A stretch of DNA of 64,000 bases from Meloidogyne chitwoodi (lineage: Eukaryota > Nematoda > Chromadorea > Rhabditida > Meloidogynidae): positions 868,001 to 932,000 of the forward strand of contig JACZZP010000018.1 of assembly GCA_015183035.1 (NCBI GenBank), in the 5' to 3' direction. Of the stretch, positions 33,423 through 44,800 are shown in pieces; positions within the stretch are counted from its first letter, which is position 1, and the number at the start of each line of letters is the position of its first letter. The notes beneath the pieces were generated by a model, which saw nothing but the letters and a program-made list of their open reading frames with translations, was not told where the DNA came from and searched no databases. The translations under genes and the position numbers were made by a program.

Positions 33423-35318
33423 CTATTTTGAACGTTTTGACTTTCCTTGTGAAGATTTTCCCGGATTTCTTGTTTTTAAAGAAGATGAATTGGGACGAGG
33501 TTCTGATTTATTTGTCTCTAAAATATATTTAAATTAATTAAAGAATTAATTAAAAAAACCTTCTTCAACAAGATCAAGTTCAGGAACAACTGGCACAAAC
33601 CAAAGTGATTTTCCATTTTCAAGGTCAGTCGAAAAATCCTCTAAATCCTCTTCATCTGAAGAATGAAGGTAATCTGGTGCTTGCACAGTAACTACATCAA
33701 TATCTATTTCGTCTTCTTCCTAGATTATAATTTAAAAAAAGTTAAAAATAAATAATTATATTAAAAATACCTTTTTTTCAGTTTCCATCTCAGTATCACT
33801 GGCATCTTCATCATAAGTGTCGAATTCACCTTCCTTTTCCACATATTTTAAATTTTCCTCTAATTCAGTAAAATCGGGTGCAAACGCACTCCAATTCTCA
33901 ACGTGTGCCTTTAAAATTTATTTTTAATTATATAAAAATTTGTAAAAAAACTTGTGTCCAAACAGTCACTGTCCCAACTCCAGCAGAAACAGATATAATT
34001 ACAGGCCTAGTTGGATGCCATTGTACATCAGAAAGCAATTCTCCTTTATGTCCGTGTAATATTTTCACCAATGCACCAGTGCTTCGTTCCCAAATATTTA
34101 ATGAATGACTTTTACTGCTTCCACCACAAATATAGTCACCATCGCCAGAAGTACAAATACACTTCCAAAGTGTCTAAAATACAAAAAATAAAATGATAAA
34201 TTTGAAAAAAACTACTAACCTTATTTACAATATCTTGAAATCGCTGTATTGGCTGTAGAGTACCTCCTGACTTAATATTTAACATGTCCTGAAGTCGATA
34301 ACAGCGAATGACGCGATCTTGTGAGTTTGTTATGATATAATCATTGCGCCTCGAAATAGAGAAACTTTTGATCTGAATATTTTGAAAACTGGGGAATTTG
34401 AGAATTTTTCTCCTCCAATAGAATTAAAAAAATTTTCTTGTCAACTCTTAACGCCATAAATTCCCTATGTCCTACCTCAGTGGGGGACAATCATAATAAA
34501 AAAAGTTAGAAACAAAAACCTGCTGTTGGTTTCCTTGTTGACGACAATGTGAAACAGATTTTAACGTAATTGCATCATAAACAATTATTTGACCCTGTTA
34601 AATTTGAGAATTTGCAAAATTTAATTTTAAAACAAATATAGAATATTATTGATTAAAGACCTGCCTTTGTACTACCCGTAATAATAAAATGACCGCGACG
34701 ATCAAATATAGCAGAAGAAATTGGCTCATCAGCAGCATCAGATCTATTTCCTATTGGGGCAAGCCTTGTTTCTTGTCCCGTGATTAAATTTCGAACAATT
34801 GGTGAACATATACTTGAATTCAAAAGTACAAGAAAAACAAGAACTTGTTGTTCATTTCTTTAAAAATTATATGAAAAATATTTATTTTAAATTTAAAACC
34901 TGGGATTAAATAATGCGCATTGAGTTGTTGAGCCAATGCCAAAACTAAGGCGATGAAGAGGTTGTGTTGTATTTAAAACATCCCATATAGCCACAGAACC
35001 ATCCACACTAGATGAAAGTAAACGCTTGCCATTACGCGACCAAGATAATGAAATAATTGGTTTTACATGTGCATTCCATGACTATTTAAAATGTCATATA
35101 TTTCATTAAAAGAAAAATAATAAACTAACCTTAACAACTCCTTTTGTTGCAAAATCATAAATAAACACTCTACCATCAGTACTTCCAACGGCAATTAAAG
35201 TTCCAAGTCTATTAAATTTACATATAGTTGCAGCAGCTCCATTACTGTCCAATGTACAATCTCTTTCTTCTGGATATGAATTAGAAAAATGTTTTTGAAA
35301 TAAATCGCCAATGTTCAT
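33423..35318 (-). CDS. rbbp-5: RBBP5 homologue, COMPASS/MLL complex WD-repeat subunit
   Basis: The protein starts [20 protein letters not shown] at 35318. WD blades follow: [100 protein letters not shown] and [20 protein letters not shown]. After the propeller comes [16 protein letters not shown], the RBBP5 hinge, then the acidic segment used to activate the methyltransferase and hold ASH2L ([22 protein letters not shown], [11 protein letters not shown]). The tail is Ser/Lys-rich, ending SKRSK-stop. It is an essential part of SET1/MLL H3K4 methyltransferase complexes. Complete and intact; ten or so exons. Confidence 0.94.
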
Positions 35319-35353
35319 TTTATTCGATTACACAATTTTCTAAAATTTAAAAA

Positions 35354-35481
35354 GGGTACAGTCCGAAAAGGTGCCGGCCGATTAGGCGCGCAATAGTATA
35401 TCTAATGAAAAGAATTAGAGATAAAAAGGAAGCGAGATACTACATGCGCCTAATCGGCCGGCGCCTTTTCGGACGTGTCCC
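35354..35481. mobile_element. ~130-bp palindromic MITE just upstream of rbbp-5
   Basis: The ends GGGTACAGTCCGAAAAGG and CCTTTTCGGACGTGTCCC are inverted. A 9-bp duplication ATTTAAAAA flanks it (35345-35353 and 35482-35490). The core is ATCTAATGAAAAGAATTAG and GAGATAAAAAGGAAGCGAGA. It ends only about 36 bp before the rbbp-5 ATG, so it is in the promoter or 5'UTR. GG ends plus a 9-bp duplication recall Merlin-type MITEs. The rest of 35319-35907 is AT-rich. Confidence 0.88.
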
Positions 35482-35907
35482 ATTTAAAAAATTAAACAAA
35501 AGAACAAGAAAACAGCAGGACTTTAGAGAATGATTTTTAAAGCTATAAATAGTTGACTAAAATTTAGGCTTCAGTCAATCAGAAAATAATTCAGTTGTAT
35601 TTTTGGCACTTTGCTCAAATATCTAAAAAACAATAAATTCAAAGTAAAACAATTTTTATTTATTAAAAAAATAAATTTAAATTGACTAAATCTTTCAAAT
35701 ATTCATCTAATTTATCAAAAAATATGCAAATAATAAAATTAATCTTATTTTAAATAATATATATTTATCAATTTTATATTACAATTACTCAAAATATACA
35801 CACAAATAGCACAAGATGTACAATAAATACATCAAACAATACATACATATATATATAATGTTACAAGTGATAGAGAATTGGTAAGGATCACTTTTTATAT
35901 TTTCTCT

Positions 35908-36993
35908 TTATTCCTCTAATGATTCTTCTGAGTCCTCCTCTTTAACTTCGTTCACATCAACTTCATCTTTTTTGATGCCATTTAGCTCTTCCGCTGTATT
36001 AGCAATCTCAGATTTTGATATTTCAACTTCCTTCTTTTTAGAACTCGATGAGGAACTCGCAGACTTAGTTTTGCTCACATCGTCACATAAGTAGAGCAAA
36101 TTGCCCGCTTCGTTTAGTTTGGCAACTGAAATAAAATAACTTTAAGAGGAACTTTAAGGCCAGAAGAACAACACCACTCTCAACAGAGAATATATTTCTC
36201 TATGAAAGGGTTTTTATTTAAAAGCAACTCGAGTTTTAATCGTCTAGTTTACTTACCATGTCCAGCCTTAGGAGCTCGAGTGGTATATCTGTATGCAGGC
36301 GTGTCGAAAGTATGATCAGCTGTGAATGCAACAGCCAGATGTCCCTCAACCTTAGTTTCAATTTGTTTGTCCAAATTTCCCATTGCATTTCCTGTTGGTG
36401 GTCCATTCCTTCCCGTATAAGCAAGCATCTTTCTGGTGGCAGCAATTTTCTCCTCAAGTGTTTTAAACCTTCTTTGAGATATTCCTCTTTTCACTTCGCT
36501 CTTCATTGGCGGCATCTTACTTTTCATATCGCTTGGTGCCTCGACCATAGCACTAAAAAATAAATATTCAAAAATAAGAAAAAGTAAACCTTTTTGAGAA
36601 AGTAGCAGCAGAACTTTTTGTTGTTGTTTTTGAAACACTTCTAGCCGTCATTTCATCCTTTCCTGAACTCTTTCGATGTTTCGTCACTGGGAAGACAGAT
36701 TTTTTCTGTCCAGGTTCCATTGTAACAGCAGTCTTCACTCCATCAAATTTAGACTTAAATGCCGACGGTTTTGTATTATCACTCTTTGAAGAATTCCGCC
36801 GTTTTTCCACCTTTTCAGAGCTTTTCTTTCTTGACCCAGAAAGTTTTGTATCGGATAACTTCTTCTTTGAAACATGTGGACGAGAATTTGAAGACCTTTT
36901 TGATCCACCTCCCCCTTCCTTCTTTGAACCACAACACGTTATTGAAACGAATGGAATGACCAACAAAGCAAAGAAGAAGAAATTATACAGCAT
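35908..36993 (-). CDS. Unknown Ser/Lys-rich protein with N-terminal signal sequence
   Basis: The ATG at 36993 opens MLYNFFFFALLVIPFVSITC, a convincing signal peptide or anchor. A Gly run and a long basic Ser/Lys-rich region follow (KKEGGGGSKRSS, KKKLSDTKLSGSRKKSSEKV). A second exon has a more ordered segment (RRFKTLEEKIAATRKMLAYT, VEGHLAVAFTADHTFDTPAY). The last exon (AKLNEAGNLLYLCDD) ends in an acidic tail EEDSEESLEE-stop. An upstream exon ending at a GTATGT donor near 37052 would add an in-frame MVFVFQAQHLQ and move the start to 37072. I do not recognise the family. Entry into the secretory path combined with a disordered, lysine-rich body is compatible with an extracellular matrix protein or a secreted effector; neither is shown. 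Confidence 0.7.
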
Positions 36994-38097
36994 TTGAAGA
37001 TGTTGGGCTAAAATAACAAAATTAAATAATTAAAAGAATTTATGTATACATACCTTGGAACACAAAAACCATCACACACAGTCAGAATAAAGATAAAGAA
37101 GAAAAATTATAAGTGTATAAAGACAGTAATATAAATTTAAAAAAATAACACTTAAATATTAAAATTATTTTCATCGCGACAAAACGCCTAAATTTGAAAG
37201 TTAAAATCTCATTTGAGAGCGGATCTTAGTGCGAGAAAATAAATATACTGTGAATAAAAATTAATTCTTTTTAAATAATTTAATAAAAATATTATTATAA
37301 TTAAATTATTTATTTACACATTTTTATTAAAAAAAATTCTAAAATATTTATTTTTAAAAACAAAAAACAACAACATTTGTTAAAATATATATAAAAGTGT
37401 TCTTCTCTTTTTTTCTTTAAATCTTTAATTTTTTAGTGTCTCAAATATCTTTCTAGAAATTAAAAAAAAAGAAAATACAATTTTATTTTTATTAAAAATA
37501 AAAAGTTTTATTTATTTTTTACCTTAAAAATATTTTAAAAAGTTATTTATCATGAATTGATGGACAATAAATAAATAAATAAATTATTTGGTCAATAATA
37601 TATTTATATTTTTAACACTAAAAAATAATTATTTATTTGTGTCAGCTGATCTTTTTTTTTTGTAAAAAAAAAATAAAAATAAATATATTTTTTAAATTTT
37701 CTTCCAAAAACTTATTATCCACCCTCACTTTTATTTTCTTCATTTTCTTTACCACCACCTGCTATTAAAAGTAAATAAAAAGAGAAAGGAAATTTATATT
37801 TATTTTTATATATTTTTTAAAAAAAAGAAGAAAGTTAAAGAAAAATAAGGTTTTTTTTTCTTAGGTCCACCAATCCTTTGACATAATCCGATTTTGATGC
37901 CCAACAGACTACAACATTTTTTTATTGTTTTAACAACTGAATTATTTGACCCTCTCTTCTTTTTTTTTGAATTACAAATTAGTATTTTTTTTATTTTTTT
38001 GTTCTTTTATTGCCAAAAAAAAATAAAATATATATTTTTATTATTTAAAAAAAAAATAAATTAATTAAATTTATTATTATTTATTTTTTGAATTAAA
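36994..38097. other. AT-rich divergent intergenic region
   Basis: This holds the promoters of the unknown secreted protein (-) and the GPCR (+), mostly poly-A/T. A small patch on the minus strand (37728-37958) has exon-like pieces (LLGIKIGLCQRI, then GGGKENEENKSEGG-stop) but no start codon. Confidence 0.4.
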
Positions 38098-40774
38098 ATG
38101 AATAATCAAATTTGTCTTCCTTATGAACTTCTTCGTTTACATGAATCTTCAATTGAAGTATTTTTATTTATTTTAATATTTTTTTATTAATTTTTTGAGA
38201 GTTTTTTCTTTGTTTGGATATTTCCTTGGCTTTTTTTACTTGGAATTTTGGGCAATTCTTTAAATCTTTTGGTTCTTTTAGGCCCAAAATGGTCTCTTCG
38301 AAGGTTAAAAAAATGTTTTTTTTTAATAATTTAATTTATTTTTATTTATTTTTAAAGAGCAGATTCATTATTACAAGCATTAGCTATTTGTGATATAATA
38401 TTTCTTTTTTTACTTGTTCCATCTTCACTTGCACAATTTGACCAATTTGGTCAACAAAAACATTTTAGAGTTTTTTATTTATCTCTCAGAGTTCATTTAA
38501 TTGGTTTTGCTAATTGGTGTTCTGCTGTTGCTATTTGGTTAATAATAGCAATAAGCACAGACAGATTACTTGGTATTCGTTCTCTTAGAAGACATAGACA
38601 TGGAAATACTGGACGTTTAGTTTTTTGTATTATTTTAATTAGTGGACTACTTACTTCTTATAATCATTTTTCGTTAGTTAAATTAAATTAATTTAATATT
38701 TATTTTTAAATTAATAAAAGTTATCATTGTGTATTAAAATGGCTTTGTAATGGAGGTCAAGTTATTGGCAAATGTTTTGATATTTTACAAGAAAGTTGGC
38801 CAGGCAATCATACAAATAAAACACCTCATCCTTTACGTGCTTATGTTCGTTTAAGTTTAGCAGCAAATGCTTTTTTAGTTGTTTTGGTAATTTTTAAATT
38901 AAATTATTTTTTAAAAATTATTTAAAAAGTTACCAGTTTTATTAATGTTTTTATTAAATGCTGGATTATTATTTATTGTTAGAAGACGGTCTTTTTCACT
39001 TACAACAGTTAAATGTTCAAATGATTTTAGAAGACCAATAAATAGATTTGCTAATCAACAAGTTATTATTATTTAAATATTTATTTTAAAAAAATATATT
39101 TTTAATATAAATGAAAGACCTAAATAAATGTTTTGTTCCGAAACAGACCTGTGCGAAACACTGAAATTTTTTCCAACGAAACGAAACGAAACAAAAATTT
39201 TTGAAAAGTGTTTCGTTAACAAAACGAAATGAATCACTCGTGTTTCGTCACGAAACGAAACGAAACATTAAAATTATAAAAACTACTGTATTTCTTTAAA
39301 TTTTCAATTTGAAACTCATTTTTATGTAATACCGATGCAAAATTTTAAAAAATTTATGCAGTAGGCAAGAATTTTGAGAATTTTTGAACTTTAGAGCATA
39401 TAAAAATAAATTTTCAGCGCTACAGAAACTGTAACAGGTATAACCAAAAAATTAAAAAATATGAAAACTAGTTAGAAAATTAGCCGAAAAGTCCTAATAA
39501 TTTTTTATTTACAAAAGTCGGAAGCAGAAATCCTGCCAAATAGTCCTAAAATTGAGAATTAAATTATTTGTCGGGAGTTTCTTAACCAGAGTACTCAGAC
39601 ATGCGAATTTATCCTCATTATGAGATTTTTAGGATGTGATGCGGATTTTTTAATAAGATCAGGATTTCTGTATTTTTGTTGTCTTTTTTGAAATTATTAA
39701 AAACTTTGACTATTTTTACTTAAAAGGTGAATTTTTGGCAGCTAGATTACATAAACTTATCAAAATTTTTATTTTTTCGTCTGAGTACTCTGGTCTTAAC
39801 CACTCAATCAAAATTGAATGGAACTGGGTTGCGCCGAATTGAGTGCAAGTGTTAGGTCGGGCTTCTGGTCTGACTAAAATTTCTCGTGTTGGGCAAATTT
39901 TAACAAATTTCGGGTTGTTTTAGCGCCGCAGGCAAAAAATTTTTGAAAAATTATTGACTATTGTAGTAAAAATCTCAAAAATTTTACTCAAAACTGGAAA
40001 TTTTTTAATAAATTTTGTTTCGTACGTTTCGTGATAAATTTGAGTGTTTCGTCACGAAACGAAACGAAACATTTTAAATTTGTGTTTCGTGACGAAACGA
40101 AATTAAACGGAAAAAAAGTAACGAAACTAACGAAACAGCGAAACGAAACGAAACGTTTCGCACAGGTCTGTTCCGAAAGGAATCGAACCCACGACCTTAA
40201 TAAAGCAAACCAAACTCTTTACCGACTGAACTACAAAACCTTCTTTCATTTTCCTTTTAATATAAATTAAATTCTCACCTAATTGTTTATTTTTCTTTCT
40301 TTATAGGTATCAGAGCAACATATTACTGTATCTATAGCAGCAATAGTCTCAGCCTTTACATTAACTCAAGGCCCTTCTGCATTAGTTTTGTTAGCAAGAC
40401 TTTTTCTTGTTGGAACAAATTCAAAATCATCATTAAATAATTATTGGGCATTACTTGGATCTTTGACTGGTTTTTTAGTTATTTTGGGTAAATCATTAAA
40501 TTGTATATTATTATGTCTTTCTTCTGCTTCTTTTCGTAAAAGATTATCAAAAACAATTAGAGAAGATAAAAAATTATTATTTTTTAATAAAAAAAGAAGA
40601 AAAAAAAGAAAAAGTTGTTATTCATATTCAGCAACTTCTAAAATTATTATTCAAACAAATAATCAGCAAAGAGGAGGAAGAGGAGGAGCTACTAATTTTA
40701 TTGAAAGAAAACATTTAAATAATAAAAATAAAAAACTTTTTTCAATTAAAAATAGATCACATTCATTACCTTAA
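38098..40774 (+). CDS. Class A peptide-type G-protein-coupled receptor
   Basis: Seven hydrophobic segments are encoded across six or so exons from MNNQICLPYELLRLHE at 38098. TM1 is GILGNSLNLLVLL, with the Asn of the GN motif. TM2 is LAICDIIFLFLLVPSSLA, with the conserved Asp. TM3 is FANWCSAVAIWLIIAISTDR followed by LLGIRSL (a DRY variant, TDR). TM4 is LVFCIILISGLL, TM5 VLLPVLLMFLLNAGLLFIV, TM6 VSIAAIVSAFTLTQGPSALV and TM7 LTGFLVILGKSLNCILLCLS. An extracellular loop has glycosylation-type NHTNKT. The Lys/Arg-rich tail ends RSHSLP-stop. It resembles nematode FMRFamide-like peptide receptors; the ligand is unknown. The intron near 39072-40307 contains a hAT element and a tRNA-like sequence. Confidence 0.85.
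39144..40170. mobile_element. hAT-type element with GAAAC words in a GPCR intron
   Basis: The ends CAGACCTGTGCGAAAC and GTTTCGCACAGGTCTG are perfect inverted repeats. An 8-bp duplication TTCCGAAA flanks it (39136-39143 and 40171-40178). Both sub-terminal regions are runs of ACGAAACGAAAC. The centre shares the module AGCGCCGCAGGC-AAAAA with the element at 22616-23519. No transposase is present. It landed in the 3' end of a tRNA-like sequence. Confidence 0.9.
40171..40246 (-). pseudogene. tRNA-like sequence interrupted at its 3' end by a hAT element
   Basis: The minus strand reads GGTTTTGTAGTTCAGTCGG, a good acceptor start and A box. After an anticodon-like arm comes GTGGGTTCGATTCC (B box) and then CGGAAC, which pairs with GTTTTG of the acceptor. 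The anticodon stem is poor. This is the most tRNA-like of four such sequences here, antisense in a GPCR intron. Confidence 0.5.
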
Positions 40775-41858
40775 TTTTATTTATTAAAATAATATATTAT
40801 ATTTTTGGGGGATCTTTAATTAAAATAAATTAAACAATTAATTTGTCTCTCCAATCTCTCTCTCTTTACCAATTTAAATAATATTAAAAATAAATAAAAT
40901 TAATTAAAAACAATTTTATTTAATTAAATATTCTTTAACTTTTTATTTATTTAAATTTATACATTTATTTTCATTCCATACCTCTTCTTTTTTTTTATAA
41001 AAATTCTTTCCTTTAATTTCCTCAATTTTAAAATTAAGTATTTTATTTAATAAATTTTATTTTTTAAATAATAATAATTCTAAAAATTAATATAATTTTA
41101 TTTTATTTTAAAATATATATCTAATTTCGTCTTAAAAATAAAGATTTTATTTAAAAAAAGATTAAGAAAAATAAAATATATATACCAATAAAAATATATA
41201 ATTATTATACCTATATCTTTTAATATTTTCCAATAAATAAATAAATAAATATATTTATATTTATTTATTTTAACAAAAATCATTTAAAATATACGTCTTT
41301 TCTCTCTTTTAATTTTTATATTTTCATGTTATCTGCCAACTGTTTTAAATTATTTTAAATCTTTTATTAAAGGCCAACCAATTTAATATTTTTTATTTTT
41401 TTGTGTCTGATGACCCTCTCCTCTCTTAAAAACCAAAAATCTTTTTTAAAACATTCTGCCGCCAGAATGTTTTATTTTTTTAACAAAAACGTCAATAATT
41501 ATTTTTTATATAATTAAACCTTTTTTTCCTTTAAAATTATTATTTTATTTTTGCAAAGTATTTTAATTAAAAATTAAAAATATTTTTCATTTGCTTTTAA
41601 TCTCTCTTTTTAAGTTTTTAAGGCTATGATTTATTTGCAATTATTTTTAAATTAAATAAATTAAAAAGTTAATTAATTATATTTACATTTTATTTATATT
41701 TTTTGATCAAACTTTTTTTAATTAATTAATTTAAAAAAAATAATGGGGAAAACAAAAATTAAATTAATTAATTTTTTTATTTTATATAAAATAATAATAA
41801 TTAAAATGATGATATAAAACAACAAAATAAATAAATAATAAATAAAATTCTAAAAGAA
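40775..41858. other. AT-rich spacer between GPCR and potassium channel genes
   Basis: Nearly pure A/T with short homopolymers. It should contain the GPCR 3'UTR and the channel promoter. No gene or repeat identified. Confidence 0.5.
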
Positions 41859-44800
41859 ATGGCAATGTTTAATAATGATTTTGTTGTTACCTCAAATTGT
41901 TCATCAACAGTTCCTTCTCCAACATCTTCACCTTCATCTGCTAGGGCTTTATCTGAAGGAAATGATATAAAAAAGGGAAGAGGTAGTTCTATCAGTCATT
42001 ATGAAAATGTTGTTAGCAGTATTGCTGGAATTCGGGTTTTTCTTTTTAAATTATTTTGAGATATTTCACTTAAGAAATTTAGTGAAATATTTATTGAGTT
42101 TTTTAAAACAATTGTCTATTTTTATAACTAAAAGGTATATAAAGTATTCCTCTTTAAAGACATAAAAACCAAACTTTATTTTTTTTTCAGTGAATTTTCT
42201 TTAATTTAAATTTCAAAAATATATTTAATTGTTTTTTATCTTTTTTTGGTAGCCAAATAGATCACGTTCTATTTTTATTCATTTTCATCATCATCACAAT
42301 CATCATTCACCTATAACAATTGGAAATAAAGATTCATTACCTCCAAGTCCTCCATTAAGTCCTGGAGCTATTTCAATTAAATCAACAAGAAAAGCTTTAT
42401 CTTTGACCAGTCCAAACAGTTGTTTTAATAGAGTAATATATATATACTTAATTTTATTTTTTATAAAAATATTTTTTATATTTTTTTTTAATTTATTTTT
42501 TGAGAATGTAAAATTAAAATATATTTACCATTTATTTTTAAAAGAAATTAAAAATATACTGTAATTATTGAAATAAGTCAGTTCAGTGTGAGTTCGCATT
42601 GAACTGACTTTTTCTTTAATAAAAATTAATTAAAATTTTAAAAATTAAAAAATATTTTTTAGGCTAAAAAATGTTATCAAAAATCTCCACTTCGTCATAT
42701 TGGTCCATGGATGTTATTATTACTTTATGCTCTTTTTGGTGCTTTTTTATTTTTTTGGTTAGAATCAGAAAATGAAAAATTACTTTTACGAAAAGAATGG
42801 AATCAATTAGAAAGATTAAGACAACAAACAATTAAAAGATTATATCGAGTTGAAAGACATCATCAAAAAGAAGTTTTATTACAATTTGAAAAAGAATTAA
42901 TTAAAACTAAATTACCTGAAGCTTTGGGTTGTTTTTTTTTAAATTATTATTTAAATTAATTTTATTTTTTTTAAAGTTTGGGACTTTTGGGGTGCTCTTT
43001 ATTATGGTAAAGTTATTTTTTGGAATAAAAAAGTATTAATATTATAAGATTTTGCAAAAGTATTTGATTTTTTAGATTTTTTTTAAATAGAAAAAATTCT
43101 ATCATTTTATTTAAAAAAATAATTATTAAAATATCTTTTAAATATTTTATTAAAAAAATATTTTTTAAAGTTCAAACAGTATTTACAACAATTGGTTATG
43201 GAAATATAACACCTAGAACTACAGCTGGACAAGCATTTTCAATTTTATATGCAATTGTAGGAATTCCTTTAGTATTAGCTTTATTAAATCAAACAAGTAG
43301 AAGAATGACTAGATGGTTAAGTTTAAAATGGATTAAGTTAGTTTATTTTTAAATTATAAAAGATAAATTAAATCAATATTTTTTAGTTATAGACATAAAA
43401 TAAATCAACAGAAAAAACAAAAAATAAATAATGAAAATTCAATAAATACCTCAAAAGAAGGAAGAGATGTTGAAGAAGGAAAAAAAGTTGTTTTTGATTT
43501 AAAAAAAGATGGAGAATTTACTACAACAGAAAGCAGGTTATTTTATTTTCTTTTTTAATTATTATTTTTTGTATTAGAACAATTCCAATTTGGATGGCAT
43601 TGGCTTTAGTAGGTGGTTATGTTTGTACTATTGCTGCTATTTTTTTAGCTTGGGAAAATCGGTAAAGAAAAAGTTATTTTTTAATTTAAATTTTAATTTT
43701 ATAAATAGTTGGTCATATTTTACTTCATTTTATTTTATTTGTATTTCTTGTTTAACTATTGGACTAGGTAAATTAATTTAAATAATTAATAATTAATAAT
43801 TTTATTAATTAAAAAAAAGGTGATGTTGTGCCTGATCATCCACATATGCTTATTTTAATGGTTTTTTTAATTAAAATTAAATAAATTTTATTTTTTAAAG
43901 TTTGTTTTTGTTATTTTTGGCCTTTCATTTGTTTCAATGCTTATTTCTGTTATACAAATAAAAATGGAAGAATGGCTTTACAGAATGCTTATTAGAATGC
44001 AGGTTAATTATCTAATAAATTAATTTATTTAAATAAATAGAAAGAATATCAAAAAGCATTACAATCAACAACAGACCCAGAAGAACGTAATAAAATATTA
44101 GAAGATTTATTATCTAAAGAACCTTGGTATATGCGTGAATTAGCTCCTCTTTGTGTTAGTGAAAAACAAACTGTTAAATTAGAAAATTTGGTATTAAATA
44201 TTTATTTAAGAATTTAAAAATAATTTAAATTTATTTAAAAAATAAAAAGGCAGATAAATATGAAAGAGTTTTTCTTCCAACAAATACAAAAGGAATACAA
44301 ACTGATGAAATTAATAATAGACCAATAACTATAAAAGAAGAAGAAATAGAAAAAGAAGAAGAAGAAAGAATAATAATAGAAAATAAATTAAAATCTTCTA
44401 AATGTGATGGTGACAATTTAAAAAGGTTTATTATTTATTTTTTAAATTAAAATTATTAAAATTATTTATTTACTAGAAATGACTCTTTTCAATCTTTTAA
44501 TTCTGTTTCTGATGCAACTTCTCTTCCAATGGATCCTTCAAGTATTACAATTTCTTCTCCTATTCCAACACTACAAAAATATTATTGTAAATCTATACAA
44601 ACTGATGAAACTTCTGAAAGGTTTTATTTTTTAATTTAAATATATTTTATTTTTTTAAAAGATTTATTAAAAAAGAAATTAAAGAAATTGGAATAAATAC
44701 AATAATAAATAATAAAACAATTTCAAAAGGAACACAATATAAACTTGAAACTTTTGTAAATTTAAAAAAATCAAAATTTTTTTAAATTTTCTTTTTAGAA

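Noticed and set aside
27880..35318. Single operon of cox-5A, car-1, STAR gene and rbbp-5
   Set aside because: They are co-directional, but gaps of about 500-590 bp are wider than typical nematode operon spacing and one gap holds a promoter-type MITE; not claimed without SL2-type evidence.
36258..36959. Plus-strand frames opposite the unknown Ser/Lys-rich gene
   Set aside because: Antisense shadows; no splice-consistent gene on the plus strand.
37728..37958. Possible small minus-strand gene (LLGIKIGLCQRI joined to GGGKENEENKSEGG-stop)
   Set aside because: The phase works, but there is no start codon or signal sequence upstream before the GPCR start, and no family match. Its RIGGP only superficially recalls a CLE motif.
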